From an uncultured Christensenella sp. (GTDB lineage Bacteria > Bacillota > Clostridia > Christensenellales > UBA1242): a DNA stretch of 5,643 bases. Positions 1 to 5,643 of the stretch are shown in pieces; the stretch's first letter is position 1; each line of letters starts with the position of its first letter. A program made the position numbers and the translations under genes. Location of the stretch: assembly GCA_949291975.1 (NCBI GenBank), contig CASEYA010000108.1:1-5643 (forward strand), read 5' to 3'. The notes under the pieces were generated by a model. It was not told where the DNA came from. It worked only from the letters and a program-made list of their open reading frames with translations, and did not search any database.

Positions 1-291
1 GTTCGCAAGGGCTGTGCCAACTCGCACAAGGGCAAGGGTTGGGAGGTTGTTACATCTGCCATCATTCAAAAACTGAACAAGCAAGAAAAACCAATTGTCT
101 TTATGCTGTGGGGAAGAAATGCACAAGAGTTTGCCTCAAACATAGATAAAACCAAACATTTGGTGCTTGCCTGCGCTCACCCAAGCCCACTTTCTGCTTT
201 TAATGGCTTTTTTGGTTGCAAGCATTTCAGCAAAGCAAACGCATTTTTAAAACAGCACGGCGAAGCCGAAATTGACTGGCAGATAAAATAA
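1..291 (+). CDS. ung: Uracil-DNA glycosylase, family 1, C-terminal part (5' end outside window)
   Basis: This is the last 96 codons of uracil-DNA glycosylase, the base-excision repair enzyme that cuts uracil from DNA arising by cytosine deamination or dUTP incorporation. The frame is open from base 1 and ends in TAA at 289-291. Visible family signatures are VRKGCANSHKGKGWE at the window start (the conserved TVRxGxxxSHxxxGWE stretch), the VFMLWG strand, the active-site loop HPSPLS (about nt 178-195), which inserts into the minor groove and carries the conserved catalytic-site histidine, then GFFGCKHFSKAN and the C-terminal IDW. The water-activating Asp motif (GQDPYH) lies upstream, outside the window, so catalytic integrity cannot be fully checked. 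An internal ATG at 103 is not the start, because conserved sequence continues upstream of it. The gene converges on the - strand operon and probably ends at the hairpin at 374-411. Confidence 0.96.
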   Translation, partial: VRKGCANSHKGKGWEVVTSAIIQKLNKQEKPIVFMLWGRNAQEFASNIDKTKHLVLACAHPSPLSAFNGFFGCKHFSKANAFLKQHGEAEIDWQIK

Positions 292-373
292 AAATATAGA
301 ATGTTAAAAAAATTTAATTAGCAAAAAAATCTAAAAATAACGGACTTAGTTAACAAGGTTCAAACTGGCAAAG

Positions 374-411
374 AAAAAAGAGTTTAATTTTTATTAGTTA
401 AACTCTTTTTT
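374..411. terminator. Near-symmetric, probably bidirectional intrinsic terminator between convergent genes
   Basis: A perfect 14-bp inverted repeat, AAAAAAGAGTTTAA (374-387) and TTAAACTCTTTTTT (398-411), surrounds a 10-base loop (388-397). Its outer pairs are A6 and T6(7), so each strand reads as a stem followed by a U-rich tract. It lies about 80 bases after the ung stop on the + strand and about 130 bases after the stop of the zinc-ribbon gene (541) on the - strand, where terminators for both convergent units are expected. The stem core is weak, with only three G-C pairs (GAG/CTC), so efficiency is uncertain. The rest of the 292-540 intergenic region shows no ORF, RNA gene or other convincing hairpin. 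Confidence 0.8.
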
Positions 412-540
412 TAATTTTAAAAACTATAAACTGAGATTTATAAACATTGAAACTTGCAAAAAAGTTATTTTTGTCTTTAAGGTTTGGCGTGTTACAAGGT
501 TGTTAAATAATCAAATTTTGTGCGCTGTATAACAAAAAAA

Positions 541-1236
541 TTATTTTTTATAAATTATGCGGTGACAGTTTTCACATTCTAACATGCCTTTTTCGTCAAG
601 CTTGTTGTGCTGTGAAATAGAGAGTTCCATCAAACATCCACCACAAGAATTCTTTAAAAGTGGAACAAAAACGGGGTATTTTTTGTCTTCTCGCATTTTT
701 TTATATTTGTGAATCAGTTTTGGCTCGGCCTTTTTTTCTAGTTCTGCAAGTTCTTTTTTCAGTTTTTCCATTTCTTCTTTTTTGCCTTCAAGCAGGGTGT
801 TATACGCTTGCATTGCTTGTTTGTGCTTTTGCTTTGCAGAAAGAACATCTTTTTTGCTTGTTTCAAATTCTTTAAGGGTTGCCGAAATTTCCTTGCTTAG
901 TTTTGCTATGCTTTTTTCCAGCATTAAAAGTTCTGCATTAATTGCATTTGCTTGCTTTTCCAGTTGTTCCAGCTTTTCTGTTGGCAAATCTTCAAGTTTT
1001 GTTTCATTTAAAGAGTTAAGCAGTTTGTTTTGCTTGTTAAAGTTTGCTTCAAGTTCCTGAAAACTTTTAATCAAATTGCTGGCATTTTTTTCAATGCTAA
1101 CAATTTTTTGCTGACCTTCTTTTACAACTGCAACCATTTGATTAACAACTTTTTTTGCTTTGCTGTTTGAAATTTCATTTTCAATTTTTACAAGTTGTCC
1201 ATCCTTTTTTTGATACTCTAAAATTGCTTCTAACAT
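541..1236 (-). CDS. Coiled-coil protein with C-terminal C4 zinc ribbon (COG1579 family)
   Basis: This 231-residue protein has a long, Lys/Glu-rich, heptad-like helical region (about residues 5-175) followed by a C4 zinc ribbon: C198-x2-C201 (SCGGC) and C221-x2-C224 (LECENCHRIIY). That layout matches COG1579, a family of predicted nucleic-acid-binding proteins. Helicobacter HP0958 (FlgZ), linked to flagellar gene expression, is a studied relative; the role in Bacillota is not settled and no function is assigned here. There is no signal peptide or membrane segment, so it should be cytoplasmic. The ATG start is supported by an AAAGGAG-type site (complement of 1244-1250) seven bases upstream. The gene follows trmK after 21 bases and is the last gene of the operon. 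In many Firmicutes a Nif3-like gene separates trmK from this family; here it is absent. Confidence 0.88.
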   Translation of the reverse strand: MLEAILEYQKKDGQLVKIENEISNSKAKKVVNQMVAVVKEGQQKIVSIEKNASNLIKSFQELEANFNKQNKLLNSLNETKLEDLPTEKLEQLEKQANAINAELLMLEKSIAKLSKEISATLKEFETSKKDVLSAKQKHKQAMQAYNTLLEGKKEEMEKLKKELAELEKKAEPKLIHKYKKMREDKKYPVFVPLLKNSCGGCLMELSISQHNKLDEKGMLECENCHRIIYKK

Positions 1237-1243
1237 TTTTTTG

Positions 1244-1250
1244 CTCCTTT
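1244..1250 (-). promoter_or_regulatory. Ribosome binding site of the zinc-ribbon gene
   Basis: The complement reads AAAGGAG and sits seven bases before the ATG at 1236, in the short gap after trmK. It is a strong match to the anti-Shine-Dalgarno sequence and fixes the start. Confidence 0.8.
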
Positions 1251-1257
1251 TAATATT

Positions 1258-1932
1258 TTACGCTGTATTTTTCTTTTTTTGTTTTATTTCTTTGATTTCC
1301 TTTAAACAATTTTGAAAAACTTGCAATTTTTCATTGTCTTTGGGTATGGTGGCAACAATTTTTTTTATTTTTCTTTCTTTGTCTTTTAACCATAGATAAA
1401 AATCTTCACTTTGTGTGGATAGGTATGCACCAAAATGAATGTTGATGCTTTTTAATTCTTGTTTTCCTTGTTTTACTGCCAATATGTGATAAAATTTCTT
1501 TTTATCACAAACAACAATGTCTTTTTCAATAAAAAGGTTGTTTTCACAAAGATATTTCCTTAAAAGTGCAACTTCTTTCATGGGTTGCAAAATAAAGCAT
1601 AAAACTTTGTCTCTGTGCTGATAGTTTTTCAAAATATCAATAATGTTTGTTCCGCCCATGCCTGCAATGATGACTTGTTCGGCAAGAGAATTTTCGAAAT
1701 CAAGACCATTTGCACAGACTGTTTTTGTGTTTTTCAGGTTTTCTTTTTCAAACAACTTTTGCGCTTTTAAAAGACTTTTTTTACTGATGTCTGTGGCGGT
1801 TAAAAACTCTGTTTTTCCACTTTTTAAAAGTTCTGCGCCAATATATCCATGGTCACAGCCAACATCAATGGTTGTTTTGTGCTTTTCACACAACAAAACA
1901 ATTGCCTGTTGGCGTTTGGAAAGTCTATTCAT
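1258..1932 (-). CDS. trmK: tRNA (adenine(22)-N(1))-methyltransferase
   Basis: TrmK is an S-adenosylmethionine-dependent, Rossmann-fold methyltransferase that makes m1A at position 22 of the D-arm side of certain tRNAs, in the cytoplasm. Supporting motifs are the SAM-binding motif [12 protein letters not shown] (residues 22-32, family form DIGSDHAYLP), the acidic ATDIS of the next strand (46-50), the highly characteristic IIAGMGG (88-94) and LQP (115-117) followed by the conserved LLRKYL. At 224 residues it is near the family's usual length (B. subtilis YqfN/TrmK is slightly longer). The C-terminal part is a charged helical segment, as in homologues. The ATG overlaps the end of the sigma factor gene by 8 bases (ATGAATAG), with AAAGGA eight bases upstream inside the sigma coding region, which suggests translational coupling. 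Its place just after sigA is conserved in Bacillota and supports the call. Confidence 0.93.
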   Translation of the reverse strand: MNRLSKRQQAIVLLCEKHKTTIDVGCDHGYIGAELLKSGKTEFLTATDISKKSLLKAQKLFEKENLKNTKTVCANGLDFENSLAEQVIIAGMGGTNIIDILKNYQHRDKVLCFILQPMKEVALLRKYLCENNLFIEKDIVVCDKKKFYHILAVKQGKQELKSINIHFGAYLSTQSEDFYLWLKDKERKIKKIVATIPKDNEKLQVFQNCLKEIKEIKQKKKNTA

Positions 1933-2977
1933 CCCAAAAATCCTTTAACTTTTTGCTTCTGCTTGGGTTGCGAAGTTTTCTAAGGGCTTTTGCCTCAATT
2001 TGTCTTATTCTTTCACGAGTTACATTAAATTCCTTTCCAACTTCTTCCAAGGTGCGAGGATGAGCATCATCAATTCCATAGCGCAAACGAATGACCTTTT
2101 GCTCACGAGGGGTAAGGGTGTCTATCACAGACAAAAGTTGCTCTTTCAAAATGGTTTGCACCACTGAATCAACTGGACTTTTTGCGTTTTCGTCAACAAC
2201 AAAGTCATAAACTTCGCTGTCTCCTTCTTCGCCTGCGGGACTTTCAAGCGAGGTTGGCTCTTGTGCGATTTTCTTGATTTCACAAACTTTGTCTTCGGTA
2301 ATTCCCATTTTGTCTGCAATTTCAGCATCAGTTGGCTCTCTGCCAAGTGCTTGCCAAAGTTGGCGGGTCACTCTGCCAAGTTTGTTAATTGTTTCAACCA
2401 TGTGAACAGGAAGCCTGATTGTTCTTGCTTGGTCGGCAATTGCTCTTGAAATTGCCTGTCTTATCCACCAAGTTCCATATGTAGAAAAGTGAAAGCCACG
2501 GCGGTAATCAAAACGGTCAACAGCCTTAATTAAGCCAAGATTGCCCTCTTGAATTAGGTCGCTGAAACTCATGCTTGTTTTTCCAACCCAGCGTTTTGCA
2601 ATGCTCACAACAAGACGAAGGTTGCTTTCAACAAGTTTTTTCTTTGCCTCTTCATCGCCAGCCATAATGCGCTTGCCAAGTTCAATTTCTTCTTCTGGTG
2701 TTAAAAGTCCTTGTTTGCCAATGTCTTTAAAATACATCTTCACAGGGTCATTGATGTTGGCTTGGTTCATAAGAGATTCAAGCATTGCATCGTCTTTGAT
2801 GTCGTCCTCTTCCTTTTTGATAACAACACCATCTTCTTTGAGTTTTGTCATGATGTCATCAATCTGCTTTGCAGATGCTTCGTATTTTAAAAGCCTTATA
2901 TATATATCTTCTTCGTTAATAAAGCCTTTTTGCTTTGCAATTTCTTTTATTTTTTCAATTTCGTTTTCAAAATCCAA
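1925..2977 (-). CDS. rpoD: Primary (housekeeping) RNA polymerase sigma factor, RpoD/SigA
   Basis: This is the group 1 sigma-70 factor, which directs core RNA polymerase to housekeeping promoters. At 350 residues it is close to SigA of Bacillus. Domains in order are region 1.1 (about 1-55), region 1.2 ([11 protein letters not shown], 77-87, to about 107), regions 2.1-2.4 (about 108-190, with [21 protein letters not shown] and [20 protein letters not shown]), region 3 (about 195-265, with [15 protein letters not shown] in the 3.2 finger) and region 4 (about 285-350, with the -35-binding helix-turn-helix [20 protein letters not shown] and the end RSKKLKDF). The start is TTG, not ATG: AAGGAG (complement of 2986-2991) lies eight bases upstream, and the in-frame ATG at 2998 is followed by ATT and a stop. 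It follows dnaG by 17 bases. Odd points are an apparent one-residue insertion in region 2.2 ([12 protein letters not shown]) and several uncommon residues in region 2.3/2.4 (F162, H163, G168, S177). Confidence 0.97.
   Translation of the reverse strand: MDFENEIEKIKEIAKQKGFINEEDIYIRLLKYEASAKQIDDIMTKLKEDGVVIKKEEDDIKDDAMLESLMNQANINDPVKMYFKDIGKQGLLTPEEEIELGKRIMAGDEEAKKKLVESNLRLVVSIAKRWVGKTSMSFSDLIQEGNLGLIKAVDRFDYRRGFHFSTYGTWWIRQAISRAIADQARTIRLPVHMVETINKLGRVTRQLWQALGREPTDAEIADKMGITEDKVCEIKKIAQEPTSLESPAGEEGDSEVYDFVVDENAKSPVDSVVQTILKEQLLSVIDTLTPREQKVIRLRYGIDDAHPRTLEEVGKEFNVTRERIRQIEAKALRKLRNPSRSKKLKDFWDE
1941..1946 (-). promoter_or_regulatory. Ribosome binding site of trmK, inside the 3' end of rpoD
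   Basis: The complement reads AAAGGA, eight bases before the trmK ATG (1932), within the last codons of the sigma factor gene. It supports the overlapping start and coupling of trmK translation to termination on rpoD. Confidence 0.65.
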
Positions 2978-2985
2978 AATATTTT

Positions 2986-2991
2986 CTCCTT
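2986..2991 (-). promoter_or_regulatory. Ribosome binding site that decides the TTG start of rpoD
   Basis: The complement reads AAGGAG, a perfect Shine-Dalgarno core, with an eight-base gap to TTG at 2977. The intervening in-frame codons are AAT and ATT. An ATT start would be closer (five-base gap) but is a very rare start codon. The site sits in the 17-base dnaG-rpoD gap. Confidence 0.8.
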
Positions 2992-2994
2992 AAA

Positions 2995-4761
2995 TCATTT
3001 TATCTTTAATTTTGCAATTTCAATGTCTAACATAAACATCTTTTTTGCAATTTCTTTTCTTTGGTCAATATCTGCAACTCTAAGCATGTTTTCCAGTTTG
3101 TCTTTTTCCATTAAAAGTTCACGTTCTTTGTTTTTATTCAGGCAGTCTTTCCAAACTTTTTCTGATATTTCATCATTAAAAACATAGTTTATAACGCCTT
3201 TGATAAGTGGGCTGTTTTCAACATCAATAATGGTAAACACTCCGCCAACAATTGCTGGTTTTTCTGGTGTTCCTTTTTTGATGTAGTCAAACAAAAGGTT
3301 GGCATCACTGTTAAGAAAGGTTAAATTTTCACACTCTTCTATGTTCGCCCAAGGTTTGTGATACAAAAGTGAGGCAAGAATGAATTTGTCTGCCAAGATG
3401 TATGCGTCACTGTCAAAGTTTTCTTCAAACTTTTCCTTTTCTTCCACAAAACTTTCTTGTTTAACATTTTGCAAGTCTTGACGCAAAACATCAACAGGAA
3501 CATTTGAAAGTTTCCGCACTGTTTCAAGATAGATGTTCTTTTCTGCATCTGTTTCAAGGTTTGCAATGATGTTAAGCGCACTTTTAATGAATTTTGCCCT
3601 GTTTTGCTTGTCTGAAAGGTCAAAACCTTTTGCAAGTGTTTGAATCTGAAAGTCGGTTGCATCAGTAGCCTTGTCTAAAAGTTTTTGCATTTTTTCACTG
3701 CCATATTTTTTCAAAAATTCGTCAGGGTCCAGCCCTTCGGGCAAGGTTGCAACCTTAACCGTTATGCCTGTTGGTCTAAGGATATCTATGCTTCTAATTG
3801 TTGCTTTTTGTCCTGCGCTATCTCCGTCAAGAAGCAAAACAACAGTGTTTGTCATCCGCTTGATTTCTTGCGCATGAAGAGGTGTTAGGGCAGTGCCCAG
3901 CGAAGCAATGGTGCTTTTAAAGCCCGCTTGATGCATGCTGACCACATCAAGTTGCCCTTCTACCAAAATTGCATATGGAATATCGCTGTGGCTTTCTTTT
4001 TTAAGTTTTTTCAGAAGATTAATGCCAAAAATAACCCTGCTTTTATCAAACACCAGCCCTTGCGAACTGTTTTTATATTTTGCAAAAGGCTTGTCCTCGA
4101 TTATCCGTGCGGAAAAACCAATTACATCACCATAGGAGTTAATCAGTGGGAAAATCAGCCTTTGTGCAAATGGGTCAAAGTGTTTGCCCGAGGCGCTTGT
4201 TTCAACCAGTCCTGCTTTTTTGAGTATATCAAGGGAAAAATGCTTTGAAAGTTCGTTTATAGTGGTGTTAAAATCTGGGGAATATCCAATTCCAAAGGTA
4301 ACCACGCTTTTTTCATCTACATTGCGCTTTTTAAGATATTCCTGCGCTGTCTTTCCCTGTGGAGATTTTAAAAGTTGATAATATATTTTTGCAGCCATTT
4401 TCAATGCTTGCAAAACCTGCTCTTTTTCCTTTTTTTGAAGCATAAGTTTGCTGTTATCTTCTAGACTTGGAATTTCCATTCCAGCATTTTTTGCAAGAAT
4501 GCTTATGGCTTCGGGAAATCCAACACCTTCATATTTCTGCACAAAGGTAATCACATCACCGCTTTCACCACAGCCAAAACATTTATAGAACTGTTCAACC
4601 TCGTTCACGCAAAAACTTGGCGTTTTTTCATAGTGAAAAGGACAAATACCCCAATAGTTTTTGCCTTTTTTATCAAGTTTTATATAGCGTGAAATAGTGG
4701 TTACGATGTCGCTTCGAGATTTAAGCTCGTCTTTCCACTCGGTTGTAAATCCTTTGCTCAT
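2995..4761 (-). CDS. dnaG: DNA primase DnaG
   Basis: DnaG synthesises the short RNA primers for leading- and lagging-strand replication and works with the replicative helicase DnaB/DnaC. The 588 residues fit the family length. The N-terminal CHC2 zinc-binding domain has C40, H43, C61 and C64 (CPFHYEKTPSF ... YKCFGCGESGDV). The RNA polymerase domain shows RLIFPLIN (201-208), GFSAR (215-219) and KYKNS (228-232). The TOPRIM metal-binding residues are E268 in VEGQLDV and D312 and D314 in LLDGDSAG, all intact. LPEGLDPDEFLKKYG (340-354) closes the catalytic core. Residues about 375-430 resemble the DnaB-binding segment, and the rest is the weakly conserved helicase-interaction C-terminus. The ATG start is preceded by GAGG (complement of 4767-4770) with a five-base gap. 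The stop is TGA, 17 bases before the sigma factor gene, the classical dnaG-rpoD pairing; rpsU is not present upstream, as expected for Bacillota. Confidence 0.98.
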   Translation of the reverse strand: MSKGFTTEWKDELKSRSDIVTTISRYIKLDKKGKNYWGICPFHYEKTPSFCVNEVEQFYKCFGCGESGDVITFVQKYEGVGFPEAISILAKNAGMEIPSLEDNSKLMLQKKEKEQVLQALKMAAKIYYQLLKSPQGKTAQEYLKKRNVDEKSVVTFGIGYSPDFNTTINELSKHFSLDILKKAGLVETSASGKHFDPFAQRLIFPLINSYGDVIGFSARIIEDKPFAKYKNSSQGLVFDKSRVIFGINLLKKLKKESHSDIPYAILVEGQLDVVSMHQAGFKSTIASLGTALTPLHAQEIKRMTNTVVLLLDGDSAGQKATIRSIDILRPTGITVKVATLPEGLDPDEFLKKYGSEKMQKLLDKATDATDFQIQTLAKGFDLSDKQNRAKFIKSALNIIANLETDAEKNIYLETVRKLSNVPVDVLRQDLQNVKQESFVEEKEKFEENFDSDAYILADKFILASLLYHKPWANIEECENLTFLNSDANLLFDYIKKGTPEKPAIVGGVFTIIDVENSPLIKGVINYVFNDEISEKVWKDCLNKNKERELLMEKDKLENMLRVADIDQRKEIAKKMFMLDIEIAKLKIK

Positions 4762-4779
4762 TTTTTCCTCATTAGACTA

Positions 4780-4785
4780 GTTATA
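4780..4785 (-). promoter_or_regulatory. Possible -10 element upstream of dnaG (weak)
   Basis: In the 56-base gap between recO and dnaG (4762-4817) the complement reads TATAAC, one mismatch from the TATAAT consensus and about 18 bases before the dnaG ATG. No good -35 hexamer stands at a 16-18 base spacing (the region there is A-rich), and random AT-rich DNA gives such hexamers often. It is the only candidate for an internal promoter in the operon and remains a guess. Confidence 0.2.
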
Positions 4786-4817
4786 ATAATTATTCGCCAA
4801 ATATTTTTAAATTACTT

Positions 4818-5546
4818 TTATTTTTTCAAAATTTTTAAACTTTTTATAATATGTCCAAATTTTGCTGTAAAAGTGCTGGATAACAAGTGAACCAAAGTGT
4901 CTAAAACATCGCTTTTAAGTTTTATGCTTGAAAGCTTTTCAAATTCTGTTTGAGAAATGATTTTAAATGCAGAAAACTCTGCTGGCAAAATTTTTACTGA
5001 ATTTTCATCTCGGCAAAGCCCACAGACAAAACTGCTTAGGTTAAAATCAAAAAAAATGTCATAATGAAGTGTTGCATCACACTTTTTGCATTTTGTGATT
5101 TCAATCTCATATCCCGTGCCAGCAAAAAGTTCGGTTAAAAATTTAACAAGCAAAATCTTGCTGCCAGTGTTATCAAAACAAAAGCCTTTCAGTGCTTTTA
5201 GGCAAGCAAGAAAAAGTTTGGTGTTTGGTTCGTTTTGGTTTATAACAACCTCACAGCATTCCAAAACGCTGGTTGCATACCAAAGTTTTTCAAAATCGGT
5301 GGTAATATCAAAAAAACTTTCAATTTCTGTTACATTTGTAACAGTAAAAAAATCTCCCTTTTTAACAAGTTCAAATTCCGCAAAACAAAAAGGCATGCCC
5401 GCAAATTTAAGTTTTGCGTTTGGTTTTCTGCAACCTTTGAGTGTGGCGCTGATTTTTCCCAGCTCCAAAGAGAAAATTGAAAGAATTTTATCGCTTTCTT
5501 TGTAGTTTGTTGCTCTTAGAACAATTCCTTTTGTTGTTAGGTTCAT
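4818..5546 (-). CDS. recO: DNA repair protein RecO
   Basis: RecO works in the RecFOR pathway, where it binds single-stranded DNA and SSB, anneals strands and helps load RecA at gaps. The 242-residue protein has the N-terminal OB fold (about 1-80), beginning with the typical KGIVLRATNYKESDKILSIF (6-25), followed by an all-helical domain. A C4 zinc site interrupts the latter: C153-x2-C156 (CKKC) and C175-x2-C178 (CGLC), with the characteristic FDF stretch between them. Length and order fit the family. The ATG at 5546 is chosen because the OB-fold motif begins only five residues later. Its ribosome binding site is poor (GCGAG followed by A6), so translation probably depends on coupling with the upstream YqzL-like frame, which overlaps it by 59 bases. 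The gene is 56 bases upstream of dnaG. In B. subtilis, glyQS and other genes stand between recO and dnaG; none does here. Confidence 0.94.
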   Translation of the reverse strand: MNLTTKGIVLRATNYKESDKILSIFSLELGKISATLKGCRKPNAKLKFAGMPFCFAEFELVKKGDFFTVTNVTEIESFFDITTDFEKLWYATSVLECCEVVINQNEPNTKLFLACLKALKGFCFDNTGSKILLVKFLTELFAGTGYEIEITKCKKCDATLHYDIFFDFNLSSFVCGLCRDENSVKILPAEFSAFKIISQTEFEKLSSIKLKSDVLDTLVHLLSSTFTAKFGHIIKSLKILKK

Positions 5547-5643
5547 TTTTTTCTCGCTTTAAATCTTTATATAAAAGATAAAAGCCAATTTCACCTGTTT
5601 CCAAAAAGTTATTCCAACACAAATTTTCAAGTTCTTCGTTCCA
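5488..5643 (-). CDS. yqzL: YqzL-like small protein, C-terminal part (5' end outside window)
   Basis: An open frame enters from the right edge and gives 51 codons ending in TAA at 5490-5488. The segment LCWNNFLETGEIGFYLLYKD resembles the YqzL family, short Bacillota proteins of roughly 47 residues with a core W-x2-F-x2-TG-x3-YLLYKEL, coded immediately upstream of recO and downstream of era. Function is unknown. The core match and position are seen directly; the family name is from memory of that pattern. Unusual here is the tail: after YLLYKDLKREK the frame runs 59 bases into recO and adds a basic, low-complexity end (rich in N, K, R, S). Either the protein really carries this extension or the frame has shifted near the A7 run at 5546-5552. 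No start codon is visible in the window. It could instead be the end of a different small protein. Confidence 0.62.
   Translation of the reverse strand, partial: WNEELENLCWNNFLETGEIGFYLLYKDLKREKNEPNNKRNCSKSNKLQRKR

Noticed and set aside
353..501. The octamer ACAAGGTT occurs at 353-360 and 494-501 in the intergenic region
   Set aside because: Two copies of an 8-base word with no shared flanks are within chance; no attachment site or mobile element accompanies them.
2146..2346. Second - strand frame inside rpoD (66 codons)
   Set aside because: It is an out-of-frame reading of the region 3 coding sequence without its own ribosome binding site.
2571..2993. Open + strand frame of about 140 codons, Ser/Phe-rich, opposite rpoD
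   Set aside because: The hydrophobic Ser/Phe-rich sequence is what the complement of Lys/Glu-rich codons gives; no start signal, and rpoD is unmistakable here.
2995..2997. Possible alternative genetic code (TGA read as Trp) suggested by the AT-rich sequence
   Set aside because: Trp is coded by TGG throughout, no in-frame TGA interrupts any conserved gene, and dnaG ends normally at TGA at its usual length.
3928..4248. Open + strand frame of about 106 codons opposite dnaG
   Set aside because: It lies wholly antisense to the catalytic core of dnaG, has no ribosome binding site or recognisable motif, and arises from the low stop density opposite a real gene.
5086..5505. Open + strand frame of about 139 codons opposite recO
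   Set aside because: Its residues mirror recO codons on the other strand, there is no family pattern, and recO is clearly the coding strand (OB-fold motif and four zinc Cys).
1..5643. CRISPR array, mobile element, rRNA/tRNA, riboswitch or novel defence-type system
   Set aside because: No regular repeats, transposase or integrase motifs, tRNA-like cloverleaf or unexplained long ORF was seen; nearly all of the window is conserved housekeeping coding sequence.

Overview
The window is an AT-rich stretch of housekeeping genes, about one third G+C by eye. It most probably comes from a member of the Bacillota, perhaps an uncultured Clostridia-like lineage. The reasons are the gene content and order (a YqzL-like gene, recO, dnaG, the primary sigma factor gene, trmK, then a C4 zinc-ribbon coiled-coil gene), which is a shortened form of the era/yqzL-recO-...-dnaG-sigA-...-trmK neighbourhood of Bacillus and relatives, and the strong AGGAG-type ribosome binding sites. 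TGG is used for Trp and TGA, TAG and TAA all end genes, so the standard bacterial code applies. Taxonomy below phylum cannot be read from this window.

Layout. At the left edge, on the + strand, is the C-terminal part of uracil-DNA glycosylase (1-291). A 249-base convergent intergenic region follows (292-540). It holds one near-symmetric hairpin (374-411) flanked by A and T runs, well placed to terminate transcription from both sides; nothing else was recognised there. From 541 to the right edge everything is coded on the - strand. In transcription order this is a YqzL-like small gene (5643 to 5488, 5' end outside), recO (5546 to 4818), a 56-base gap, dnaG (4761 to 2995), rpoD/sigA (2977 to 1925), trmK (1932 to 1258) and the zinc-ribbon coiled-coil gene (1236 to 541). 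Gaps inside the run are 17 and 21 bases, and two gene pairs overlap (by 59 and 8 bases), so a single operon is likely. The only internal place for another promoter is the gap before dnaG.

How the genes fit together. RecO (RecA loading, recombinational repair), DnaG (primer synthesis at the fork) and the primary sigma factor (housekeeping transcription initiation) form a DNA maintenance and expression cluster. TrmK (tRNA m1A22 methylation) and the zinc-ribbon protein are conserved followers of sigA. The convergent ung adds base-excision repair.

No novel system was found. The points most worth a second look are unusual residues and a one-residue insertion in the core-binding and -10-recognition part of the sigma factor, its TTG start, the long yqzL/recO overlap beside an A7 run, and the absence of a nif3-like gene (and of glyQS) from the expected places.
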